64,000 nucleotides of DNA, from contig CAVAJR010000008.1 of NCBI GenBank assembly GCA_963589005.1, positions 11,057 to 75,056 of the forward strand. Reading direction: 5' to 3'. Shown here piece after piece: positions 44,730 to 53,900 of the stretch. How positions within the stretch are numbered: the stretch's first letter is position 1; each line of letters begins with the position of its first letter. Under the pieces are notes generated by a model. The model was not told the origin of the DNA. It searched no databases and saw only the letters and a list, made by a program, of their open reading frames with translations. Source of the DNA: RGIG5612 sp963589005 (GTDB lineage Bacteria > Bacillota > Clostridia > Lachnospirales > Lachnospiraceae). The position numbers and the translations under genes were made by a program.

Positions 44730-46538
44730 TCATTTTATCTCTTTTATATGCTTGATGTCAGTATTTGCCGCCATGGAATAGTATGTATTAAATACAACAA
44801 ATCCGGGCTTGGCAGCAGGCGGCTTCTTGAGGTTTTTCTTCTGAGTATATTGAACCTCTACCTTGTCAGCACCCTCAGATTTGCAATAATGAGCAGCCAA
44901 CGAGGCCGCCTCTTCAAATGTTTTATCCGGCAGTTCAGCTCCCTCGCATTTTACTATAACATGGCTTCCCGGGATATCCTTGGCATGAAACCACCAGTCA
45001 TTTCCTGATGCCAGCTTGAAGCTTATATATTCATTCTGGTAATTATTCTTGCCTACATACATATGAAATCCGTCGCTGCTTATATAGTGAAGAGGAGCGA
45101 CGGATTTGCCGGCGGATGACTTGCTGGAATTCTTATTGCCGATTTTACCGGCTGACTGCTTGCTGCCTGATTTTTTATTACCTGAGGAAATATTAGCTCC
45201 TTTTATGTATCCGGATTCTGCCAGCTCATTTTTTAGATCATGGATATCCTCAGCTGTCTGAACCATCTCCAGAGAAACCATGATAGACTCAAGATAGTCA
45301 ATTTCCTCCTTAGTCCGGACTACAATCTCATTAAGTGCATCAGCCGTGCGCTTGAGCTTGGAATATTTTTGAAAGTAATTCTTTCCATTGTCAACTGCCG
45401 AAATTGTCGGATCCAGCGGGATAGTAATATCCTGTCCGGTATAAAAATTATTAACTGTAAAAGATTTGGCACCTGGCTCGGCGCTGTATCCGTAAGCAGT
45501 CAGCAGCTCACCGTAAACCTTGTATTTGTCCTTTTTCTCAGTATCCTTGATCTGACGCATTTGCAGGTCGTATTTTTTATAATCCTTGTTAAGAAGCGTA
45601 TGGACAGCCTGCCTCAGATCAGCGGTTTTCTGGCGCACAGAAGCATAGACCTGTTTCTGCGAATAATAATCAGACAAGAGTTCTGAAATATCGGTGTAGT
45701 CAACTACAGAATGCTGGCCATCTTCATATGATCTGAAATGAAAAGGGGCAAATTGCACAGGCTCTTCATTTTTATAAATTATATTAGGCTTACTTAAGCC
45801 CGGTTCCAATTGAGACATGGCTGTGCAGAAGGAATCATAGATTTGCCTGATTTCGTCAGAGGAAAAGCTGGATACTGGTCTGGCGGAATCCAATCCTGCC
45901 GAATACATGATCTCCTCCGAGAGGATAGGGCTGAATCCGGTAATATTTGTATAGAGTGCCTTCGATACAGCCAAGGCACCATGAGAGAAGACCTTGTTTT
46001 CGAACTCCGCAATGCTTGTATTAAGCGGATTGATTTTATTTTCACTGAACGGAATGAAATATTGCCGTCCGGGAAGAACCTCACGTACAGAGCTTACAAG
46101 TCCTGAGACATGTTTTATGGAGTCAATAATTTTGTCCTCATCGCGGAAAATTATATTGCTGTATTTGCCCATCAGCTCAATGGTCAGTATTTTTCGGCAA
46201 ATATCACCCATTTCATTAAAATGTTCTATTTCAAATTCAATGATACGTTCCATCGAAGGCTGCCTGATGTCAATAATGCGTCCGTTAGTGAGGTGCTTTC
46301 TTAAAAGCATACAAAAGGCAGGAGCCTGCAGCGGCGCCTGTTTTGATGTATTAGTTATATAAATTACAGGAAGAGACGGATTTACAGAGATCAATAATCT
46401 CTTCTGCGATCCGTCTTTTTTTATTGTAAGAAAAAGCTCATCCTTCTCAGTCTGAGCGATCTTAACAATGCGTCCGTCTATAAGTTCTTGCTGCAGCTGC
46501 TGAGTAAGTATATGAACTATGCTTCCATCAAATGCCAT
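44730..46538 (-). CDS. rqcH: Rqc2 homologue RqcH (NFACT family)
   Basis: This 602-residue ribosome-rescue factor adds C-terminal Ala tails to stalled nascent chains on 50S subunits. The NFACT-N domain starts MAFDGSIVHILTQQLQQEL, a coiled-coil middle follows (residues 280-440), and the NFACT-R domain near residue 515 has DWWFHAKDIPGSHVIVK. A Ser/Gly/Lys-rich linker (SGNKKSGSKQSAGKIGNK) precedes NFACT-R. The frame begins at 46607, but the ATG at 46538, preceded by GGAGAA, fits the family. It is also called fibronectin-binding protein in older annotations. Confidence 0.92.
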   Translation of the reverse strand: MAFDGSIVHILTQQLQQELIDGRIVKIAQTEKDELFLTIKKDGSQKRLLISVNPSLPVIYITNTSKQAPLQAPAFCMLLRKHLTNGRIIDIRQPSMERIIEFEIEHFNEMGDICRKILTIELMGKYSNIIFRDEDKIIDSIKHVSGLVSSVREVLPGRQYFIPFSENKINPLNTSIAEFENKVFSHGALAVSKALYTNITGFSPILSEEIMYSAGLDSARPVSSFSSDEIRQIYDSFCTAMSQLEPGLSKPNIIYKNEEPVQFAPFHFRSYEDGQHSVVDYTDISELLSDYYSQKQVYASVRQKTADLRQAVHTLLNKDYKKYDLQMRQIKDTEKKDKYKVYGELLTAYGYSAEPGAKSFTVNNFYTGQDITIPLDPTISAVDNGKNYFQKYSKLKRTADALNEIVVRTKEEIDYLESIMVSLEMVQTAEDIHDLKNELAESGYIKGANISSGNKKSGSKQSAGKIGNKNSSKSSAGKSVAPLHYISSDGFHMYVGKNNYQNEYISFKLASGNDWWFHAKDIPGSHVIVKCEGAELPDKTFEEAASLAAHYCKSEGADKVEVQYTQKKNLKKPPAAKPGFVVFNTYYSMAANTDIKHIKEIK

Positions 46539-46585
46539 GTATATAAATTCTCCGGTTATTGTATAAATTTTGTCATTTTTATTCG

Positions 46586-46841
46586 TCTGCCTGGAGGGCG
46601 TAGCCACCTATTGAAGATTTTGATAAAAGTTGATTGCTGCGCACGTTGTGCTCTCGCAATCAAACCTGAATTCGCAATCCGAGCTATCGCTCTACTTGCT
46701 CATGCAGGTTAGCCTGCCCGATAGATACGAATTCGCTCGTGCAGGCACGGCTCACTCGTATCTTACGTTCAGGACTTTTATCGCACATCAGCGAAGGCGT
46801 TTTCGAACAGTGGCTACGCGCCGAGGTTTCAGTCAGGCAGA
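46586..46841 (+). repeat. Composite structured repeat A (core split by a MITE-like element)
   Basis: TCTGCCTG (46586-46593) pairs perfectly with CAGGCAGA (46834-46841), and GGCGTAGCCA next to it pairs with TGGCTACG-C-GCC (one bulge). Inside lies the 163-bp element at 46621-46783, then ATCAGCGAAGGCGTTTTCGA, which is the right half of the core loop. Compared with copy B, paired bases change from T-A to C-G (GTAGCC/GGCTAC against GCAGCC/GGCTGC). It lies in the divergent spacer between rqcH and mntP. Confidence 0.75.
46621..46783 (+). mobile_element. 163-bp MITE-like element, copy A
   Basis: It is bounded by TGATAAAAGT and ACTTTTATCG (nine of ten bases inverted). Three internal hairpins are clear: TTGATTGC/GCAATCAA (46630/46656), AACCTG/CAGGTT (46663/46705) and GATACGA/TCGTATC (46724/46756). 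The copy at 55440-55602 has the same length and differs at 8 of 163 positions. There is no transposase gene and no obvious target duplication, so mobility is inferred from the termini and dispersed copies. Confidence 0.7.
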
Positions 46842-46940
46842 TAAATTATTCTTTAAATATGTCGACTTAGAATAATATACATTGATTGCTTTTTTTATGC
46901 AATTAAGATAGTATATGAATTTGTTGAAAGGGGAGCTGTT

Positions 46941-47549
46941 ATGAGTTTTTTAGAAGTTTTTCTGCTTGGAATAGGCCTTTCCATGGACGCGTTTGCTGTG
47001 TCCTTGTGCAAGGGTCTTTCAATGAAAAAATTAAATATTAAGGGTGCATTGGTGATTGCCGGATTCTTCGGAGGCTTTCAGGCTATAATGCCGCTGGCAG
47101 GCTGGCTCCTTGGAATGAGCTTTGAAAAATATATTACTCAGATAGATCACTGGATAGCCTTCGGATTGCTTGCGATCATCGGCGGCAAGATGATAATAGA
47201 TGCCATCAGGGAAATGAAAGATCCTGATGAAGCGCCTGAGGATTTTAAACTGAAAATAGGAGAATTATTTCTTCTGGCAATCGCTACAAGCATTGATGCT
47301 TTGGCTGTAGGTCTGACATTTGCATTTTTGAACATGAGTGCAGGAGCGTTTTCTTTTGAAGAACTCAATATATGGTGCTCTATATTATTGATAGGATGTA
47401 CAACATTTGTCATTTCATTTGCAGGCGTTAATATCGGATTTAGATTCGGCAACAAGTTTCAGGCCAAGGCAGAACTTGCAGGAGGCGCTGTACTTGTATT
47501 GCTGGGGATCAAGATACTCCTGGAACATCTTGGATTTATCAATTTTTAA
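46941..47549 (+). CDS. mntP: Manganese efflux pump MntP
   Basis: This 202-residue inner-membrane protein has six hydrophobic segments arranged as two related halves. Each half carries the MntP motif: GIGLSMDAFAVSLCKGLS near residue 11 and ATSIDALAVGLTFAF near residue 115, with conserved Asp residues that bind Mn. AAGGGGAG upstream of the ATG is strong. No yybP-ykoY-type manganese riboswitch was recognised upstream; the composite repeat A lies there instead. Confidence 0.93.
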   Translation: MSFLEVFLLGIGLSMDAFAVSLCKGLSMKKLNIKGALVIAGFFGGFQAIMPLAGWLLGMSFEKYITQIDHWIAFGLLAIIGGKMIIDAIREMKDPDEAPEDFKLKIGELFLLAIATSIDALAVGLTFAFLNMSAGAFSFEELNIWCSILLIGCTTFVISFAGVNIGFRFGNKFQAKAELAGGAVLVLLGIKILLEHLGFINF

Positions 47550-47608
47550 GGCAAAATATATGTAGTTTACATACAATTTTCACACAGTTTTGATAACATG
47601 ACACGGAC

Positions 47609-47706
47609 AGGCTAGGTCGTGACCCTGTTGAGCCTGCGAAGCGCGCGAAATAAACACCATCCACTATGCGGGTGCATGGTGTTTATCGCAGATATAGATG
47701 TCACGA
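47609..47706 (+). other. Structured leader before the response regulator gene
   Basis: TCGTGAC (47617-47623) pairs with GTCACGA (47700-47706), enclosing an 11-bp perfect hairpin ATAAACACCAT/ATGGTGTTTAT (47650/47676). An alternative AGGCT/AGCCT pairing (47609/47631) conflicts with the outer stem. It could be the mntP terminator or a switching leader for the two-component genes; no T-run follows the inner hairpin. Confidence 0.5.
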
Positions 47707-47732
47707 TGTTATAGAAATTCAAGGAGTGAGAT

Positions 47733-48413
47733 ATGGATAATCTTAAAATACTTGTAGTTGATGATGAAGCCAGAATGAGAAAATTAGTCAAGGACTTTCT
47801 GGTGGCTAAGCAATATATGGTAGTTGAAGCGTCTAATGGTGAGGAAGCATTGGAGATGGTTTATACAGATAAGAGCATAGATCTTGTCATCCTTGATGTT
47901 ATGATGCCGAAAATGGATGGCTGGGAGTGCTGCAGAGAGATCAGGAAATTCTCCAAGGTTCCTATTATCATGCTTACAGCCAAGGGCGAAGAGATGGATG
48001 AGCTTCTGGGATTTGATCTCGGAATCGATGATTATATATCCAAGCCTTTCAGCCCTAAGATTCTGGTGGCCAGAATTGATGCAATCCTTCACAGAACCCA
48101 TAAAATGGATGAGCAGGATATAATCTCTGCAGGCAAGGTAGAAGTCAACAAGACCTCACATATAGTAAACGTTGACGGCAAGCCGATAGAGCTGAGTTAT
48201 AAGGAATTCGAGCTGCTGTGCTATTTTATAGAGAATAAGGGGATCGCACTTTCCAGAGAGAAGATCCTTAACAGTGTATGGAATTATGATTATTTTGGCG
48301 ACGCCAGAACAATTGACACCCATGTTAAGAAGATACGAAGCAAGTTAGGCAAATGTGGTGATTACATCAAGACCATCTGGGGCATGGGATATAAGTTCGA
48401 GGTTACAGAATGA
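47733..48413 (+). CDS. OmpR/PhoB-family response regulator
   Basis: This 226-residue DNA-binding regulator has a receiver domain with phospho-acceptor Asp in LVILDVMMPKMDGW near residue 54 and conserved Lys in ISKPFSPK near residue 105, followed by a winged helix (LSYKEFELLCYFIENKG, then HVKKIRSKLG). The final TIWGMGYKFE is characteristic. AAGGAGTGAG sets the start. It overlaps the histidine kinase gene by four bases (ATGA), so the two form one two-component system. Its stimulus is unknown. Confidence 0.93.
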   Translation: MDNLKILVVDDEARMRKLVKDFLVAKQYMVVEASNGEEALEMVYTDKSIDLVILDVMMPKMDGWECCREIRKFSKVPIIMLTAKGEEMDELLGFDLGIDDYISKPFSPKILVARIDAILHRTHKMDEQDIISAGKVEVNKTSHIVNVDGKPIELSYKEFELLCYFIENKGIALSREKILNSVWNYDYFGDARTIDTHVKKIRSKLGKCGDYIKTIWGMGYKFEVTE

Positions 48414-50131
48414 AATTCTCCATCAGAAAAAAGACAGCTGCATACTGTGCTGCATTGTTCATCCTGGCATTTGCGATGGGACTGGGATTTTGCGCAATGT
48501 TCGCAACCAGATATTATGTCGGGATCATTACTCAGGAGATGATCAATGCCAATAACATTATAAGGCAGATGTATGATGAGGAATCGGATTTAAATACAGG
48601 ATTTGGCAGTGTACCTAAGGAATACTACAGGGAATTGACTGAAATATGCGAAAAGAATGCATTTTCAATGCTTGTAGTCAGTCCCTCAGGCTCGACTGCC
48701 TTTTCTTATGGTAATACTGATATCTTATATCAGCGTCTTAACAATCTTACATTTTTAAGAGAAAACACCGGCAATAATATAATTGAATATGGCGACAATT
48801 ATACTATTCAGACAGTTAATGCATCTGACGGAAGCATAGCTTATCTTGAAATGTGGGGATTTTTTAATGATGGCTGCTCATTTATCTTCAGATGCTCATA
48901 TTCCGGCGTACAGAATCATATAACTGTCACACTCAGCTTCTTCCTTGCTGTTACCGGCATAATGTCCATCATATTCGGTATCATCCTCCTGATGATGCTG
49001 AGAACATTTACAGAACCTCTGAAACGTTTAGCACAGATTACAGTCAAGGTAAATGAAGGAGATTTTGATCTTACATTTGACAAGGAACGAAAGCGAAATG
49101 ATGAAATAGGTGTACTTTCGGAAAATGTCTCAGAAATGGCCCGCAAATTAGAGCAGACCATCAGAGAACTTAAGACTTCCAACCTTAATCTCAAGAATGA
49201 ATTAAAGGCTAAGGATGAGATAGAAGAGGCACGAAAAAAGTACATGTCGGATGTATCTCATGAACTGAAAACGCCTATTGCATTGATCTCGGGATATGCG
49301 GAAGGTCTTAAGGAGGGCATATTCGAAAGTAAGGAAGATCAGGATTATTATTGTGATGTAATAATAGATGAAGCAGAGAAGATGAATCTCATGATCAAGA
49401 AATTATCCGCACTCAACCAGTTAGAGCAGGGCAAGAGTGCAGTTAATCTGGAGCGATTTAATGTAGTTGAGGTCATAGATGGATTCCTTCGCAACATGAT
49501 AGTGATCATAGAGGAAAGCGGCGCAAATATTTTCTTCAACAATACGGATGTTGCATATGTCTGGTCGGACGAATTCCTCTTCGAGGATGTTATGGTCAAT
49601 TATTTTAATAACGCCCTTCATCACATGGACGAGCGTAAAATAATAAGGATCAATGTTGAGAAGATAGAAGAGCACATAAGAGTAACCGTATTTAACTCCG
49701 GTCAGAACATTCCTGAGGAGGAATTAGACAAACTCTGGGGCAAATTCTATAAAGTAGATAAGGCCAGAACAAGAGAATATGGTGGTTCAGGATTGGGACT
49801 TTCAATTGTTAAGGCAATTGCAGATTCTCTTGATCAGAAATGCGGAGTATATAATCTTCCTGATGGTGTGGCATTTTATTTTGAACTGGAGACAGCCGAA
49901 AGCTCATCTAATTCACCTAACCTTCATTCTGATAAGAAGCAGGCAGGACGGAAGAAACATATTGCATCAGACGAGCATACAGAAAATAAGACATCAGAGC
50001 ATTCAGATAACTTAAAACAGGAAAAGCACAGTCATCTTAAGCTGTCAGAGATTCCGTTGTGGAAGGGTCTGAAGGATAAGATAATCAGAAAGTCTGATAA
50101 TACAGACGAAGAATCAGATAAAGAAACTTAA
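48410..50131 (+). CDS. Sensor histidine kinase
   Basis: This 573-residue membrane kinase has two membrane segments (residues 10-35 and 165-195) flanking an extracytoplasmic sensor region, then HAMP, a phosphorylated His in SDVSHELKTPIALISGYAEG near residue 285, an N-box (VNYFNNALHHM) and G-box (GGSGLGLSIVKAIADS near residue 460). The C-terminus continues for about 75 residues of charged low-complexity sequence (SEHSDNLKQEKHSHL and similar), which is not part of the catalytic fold. It partners the response regulator upstream. Confidence 0.92.
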   Translation: MKFSIRKKTAAYCAALFILAFAMGLGFCAMFATRYYVGIITQEMINANNIIRQMYDEESDLNTGFGSVPKEYYRELTEICEKNAFSMLVVSPSGSTAFSYGNTDILYQRLNNLTFLRENTGNNIIEYGDNYTIQTVNASDGSIAYLEMWGFFNDGCSFIFRCSYSGVQNHITVTLSFFLAVTGIMSIIFGIILLMMLRTFTEPLKRLAQITVKVNEGDFDLTFDKERKRNDEIGVLSENVSEMARKLEQTIRELKTSNLNLKNELKAKDEIEEARKKYMSDVSHELKTPIALISGYAEGLKEGIFESKEDQDYYCDVIIDEAEKMNLMIKKLSALNQLEQGKSAVNLERFNVVEVIDGFLRNMIVIIEESGANIFFNNTDVAYVWSDEFLFEDVMVNYFNNALHHMDERKIIRINVEKIEEHIRVTVFNSGQNIPEEELDKLWGKFYKVDKARTREYGGSGLGLSIVKAIADSLDQKCGVYNLPDGVAFYFELETAESSSNSPNLHSDKKQAGRKKHIASDEHTENKTSEHSDNLKQEKHSHLKLSEIPLWKGLKDKIIRKSDNTDEESDKET

Positions 50132-50140
50132 AAACTGAAG

Positions 50141-50175
50141 GCCTCGCAGGCAAGTGAAGCAGTGCAGGGCGAGGC
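50141..50175 (+). terminator. Terminator after the two-component genes
   Basis: GCCTCGC pairs with GCGAGGC across a 21-base loop and is followed by TTTCTTA. It lies 10 bases after the kinase stop. Confidence 0.75.
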
Positions 50176-50209
50176 TTTCTTAGTGTAATAAAACTAAATT
50201 GGAGAGAAA

Positions 50210-50878
50210 ATGGCACCTATGAGCAGCAGCTGGCAGTTGGCATTGAAACCGGAATTTGCCAAGCCATATTATAAGAAGTTATATGATTTCGTAAATGAAG
50301 AATATAATACAAAACAGATCTTTCCGCCGGGAGAAGATATATTTAATGCCTTTAGCTTCACACCGTTGGAGGATGTTAAGGTTGTGATCCTGGGACAGGA
50401 CCCTTATCACAATGAAGGACAGGCTCATGGTCTGTGCTTCTCTGTAAATAAGGGGGTAGAAATACCACCATCGCTTGTAAATATTTATCAGGAGATCCAC
50501 GACGATCTGGGCTGTGATATTCCTGACCATGGCAATCTGACAGAATGGGCTAAGCAGGGGGTGCTGCTTCTTAATACCGTCCTGACGGTAAGAGCACATC
50601 AGGCCAATTCCCATAGAAATATGGGATGGGAGCAATTTACAGATGCTGCCATACATATTCTTAATGATGTTGACAGGCCCATTGTATTTATGCTGTGGGG
50701 CAGACCGGCACAAGAAAAAGAAAGCATCCTGAACAATCCTAAACATCTGGTATTAAAAGCACCACATCCCAGCCCGTTGTCGGCATACAGAGGATTTTTC
50801 GGGTGCAGACACTTTTCCAAATGCAATGATTTCCTCAGAGCTAATGGCATAGAACCGATAGACTGGCAGATACACTAA
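50210..50878 (+). CDS. ung: Uracil-DNA glycosylase (family 1)
   Basis: This 222-residue repair enzyme removes uracil from DNA. The catalytic water-activating motif GQDPYHNEGQAHGLCFSV is near residue 62 and the DNA-intercalation/His motif HPSPLSAYRGFFGCRHFS near residue 185. Length and both motifs are those of family 1 Ung. TTGGAGAG before the ATG supports the start. It is monocistronic and ends at a hairpin. Confidence 0.95.
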   Translation: MAPMSSSWQLALKPEFAKPYYKKLYDFVNEEYNTKQIFPPGEDIFNAFSFTPLEDVKVVILGQDPYHNEGQAHGLCFSVNKGVEIPPSLVNIYQEIHDDLGCDIPDHGNLTEWAKQGVLLLNTVLTVRAHQANSHRNMGWEQFTDAAIHILNDVDRPIVFMLWGRPAQEKESILNNPKHLVLKAPHPSPLSAYRGFFGCRHFSKCNDFLRANGIEPIDWQIH

Positions 50879-50891
50879 TTCAGAGCCATTC

Positions 50892-50921
50892 GCAAAATCG
50901 CTGCTTACGCAGCATTTTCGC
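50892..50921. terminator. Hairpin between ung and the activase gene
   Basis: AAAAT-c-GCTGC and GCAGC-ATTTT form a stem with a TTAC loop, between convergent genes. The A and T tracts on the arms allow termination in both directions. Confidence 0.7.
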
Positions 50922-53900
50922 TCATACGTTTTCTCTGGCGGTTGACAGCATCAGTTTGATTCTGTTCAACTGGTTAACTTCTGATGCGCCTGGGTCGTAG
51001 TCAATCGCAACGATGTTGGCTTCGGGATGCTTGTTCCTGATGGATTTGATCACACCCTTGCCCATGATATGATTAGGCAGGCAGCCAAATGGCTGGACAC
51101 ATACAATATTCGGTACGCCCTCGTGGATCAATTCCAGCATTTCACCGGTCAGAAACCAGCCTTCGCCGCACTGATTGCCTGTTGATACATACTCAGATGC
51201 CATGCGAGCCAGTTCATTGATCTGAGAATCCGGAACAAAATGCTTGCTCTGTCTCAGATACTCATTAGACTCCCTGCGCATATATTCAAGAAATCTTATT
51301 CCGGCATTTGCAGCAAAAGTCTTGATCTTCTTATCAGAGTAGTTGTCAACCTTAAAATAATTATTATACAGGCAGTACAGAAGGAAGTCCATAAGTCCCG
51401 GCATTACGCCTTCAGCACCTTCCTTCTCAAGCAGTCTTATGATATCTCTGTTGGCAACAGGGCTGAACTTAACCAATATCTCACCGACAACGCCGACCTT
51501 AGGCTTCTTAACATCAATCCGTTCGAGTTCATCGAAGTCCTTTATGATCGCTTTGATAAGCTTGTTAGAAGTTTTCTTGGTAAATGCATGTCTGTCTATT
51601 TCCGCCTTAACTATATCAGCCCATTTCTTATGCAGGGCATCGGTGGAGCCGGGAACAGCCTCATACGGTCTGGTTGCATTCGTAACCTTCATCAGCACAT
51701 CACCTATAACTAATGCACACAGCGCCTTGACAATAATCGGAAGAGTAAGACTGAATCCTGAATTTTTCTCAAGACCTACGCTGAAGGATATAACAGGTAT
51801 ATGACCCAGCCCTGCATTGGTGAGGGCTCGTCTTATAAATCCGATATAATTGGACGCCCTGCAGCCTCCGCCTGTCTGAGTTATCAGAAGGGCAGTCTTA
51901 TTCAGGTCATATTTGCCGGACAAGAGAGCATCCATCATCTGACCGACAACAATGATCGAAGGATAGCATGCATCGTTATTTACATATTTTAATCCGGCAT
52001 CAATGGAATGCTTATTGTCATTTTCCAATATAACGAAGTTGTAACCCTCAGAGTCAAATGCTTCCTTGATCAGGTCGAATTGAATAGGAGCCATCTGCGG
52101 AGCGAGGATAGTATAGCCGTCTTTTCGCATCTGCTTGGTAAATTCAACCCGTTTAAATGCAGTTGATTGATATGGCATATCAGAAGCCATATCGCTTTTG
52201 CCTCGAAGGGCAGCAAGAAGGGATCTTACACGGATCCTTGCTGCACCCAGATTACTAACCTCATCTATTTTCAGAACTGTATAGATCTTCTTGCTGTGCG
52301 TTAAAATATCACGAACCACATCTGTCGTTACAGCATCAAGACCGCAGCCAAAGGAAAAGAGCTGGATAAGATTCAGATTATCCTGTGTCTTAACAAAGTT
52401 AGCAGCGCGGTACAGTCTTGAATGATACATCCATTGATCGAGAACAATCAATGGTCTGTCAACATGACTCAGATGAGAAACTGAGTCCTCAGTAAGAACG
52501 GCTACGCCATATGAAGTTATAAGCTCCGGCACGCCATGATTGATCTCCGGATCTATATGATACGGTCTGCCTGCAAGAACGATTCCCTGACGGTCATTAT
52601 CCTTCATCCATTTAAGGACTTCCTCGCCTTTATCTTCAATATCCTTCTTCGCCTTAAGAAGCTCAGTCCAGGCTTTAGCAGCGGCAGACTTAACTTCGGC
52701 AGCAGGAATATTATATTTCTTGCTGAATACGCGGATAAGTCCGTTTGTAAATGTAGGCAGATCCTTCATGGAGAAAAATGAATGTTCAAATTCTATATTT
52801 AATCCGGCGATATCTTCTATATTATTTTTTATGTTTTCCGGATAACTGGTTACAATAGGGCAGTTATAGTGGTTATTAGCATCAGTTGTTTCATTTCGTT
52901 CAAAAGCTATGCATGGATAGAAGATGAATTTTATACCTGAGTTAATAAGCCATTGCACATGTCCGTGAGCCAGCTTGGACGGATAACATTCCGACTCGGA
53001 TGGAATCGATTCGATGCCGAGTTCATATATGTCTCTGGAGGATAACGGCGATAATTTTACGCAATATCCCAGCTCTTTAAGGAATGTAGCCCAGAACGGA
53101 TAATTTTCATACATATTAAGAACCCTTGGAATACCTACAACGCCGCGTTTGGCGGATGACTCCTCCAGAGGTTCGTAATTAAACATTCTTTCAAGTTTAT
53201 ATTTGAACAGATTAGGAACTGTATCGTCTGATTTGGATTTGCCCAGTGCCTTCTCACATCTGTTGCCGGAGATATATTTTCTGCCTCCAGAGAAGTTATT
53301 AATAGTAAGCAGACAACTGTTGGTACATCCCTTACAATGAGTCAATGTGGTTTTAAATTCCAGATTTAATATATCATCCATGCTTAACATGGATGATAGT
53401 GGTGCTGATAATCCTGCGGAAGCATTCTCCAGCTCTCTGGCAGTATATCTCTCTCGAGCGATCAGCGCCGCTCCGAAGGCTCCCATGATACCGGCAATAT
53501 CAGGTCTGATAACATTCCTTCCTGTTATAAGCTCAAGTGCCCGCAGTACAGAATCATTATAGAAGGTTCCGCCCTGTACGACTATCTTCTTGCCGAGATT
53601 TTCCGGATCAGTAAGCTTGATAACCTTGTAGAGAGCATTCTTTATAACTGAATATGACAGACCGGCAGAGATCTCAGACAGCTGAGCGCCTTCCTTTTGA
53701 GCCTGTTTAACATTTGAATTCATGAATACTGTGCATCTTGTACCCAGATCTGTAGGCTGAGGGGCAAATAGTGCCGCCTGAGCAAAATATTGCACACTCA
53801 TATTCATAGACGAAGCGAAATTTTCAATAAAGGATCCGCAGCCTGATGAACAGGCCTCGTTAAGCATGATGTCGTCAATGGCACCATCCTTTATTCTGAT

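Noticed and set aside
46630..46875. 81-residue open frame MIAAHVVLSQSNL through the MITE-like element, shared with copies at 55312-55593 and 57376-57561
   Set aside because: Differences between copies A and B include as many amino-acid-changing as silent changes, no SD precedes the ATG, and the sequence is dominated by hairpins. The similarity is explained by the DNA element.
46882..46914. Promoter for mntP (TTGATT and TAGTAT)
   Set aside because: The spacer is 21 bases, too long for a usual sigma-A promoter.
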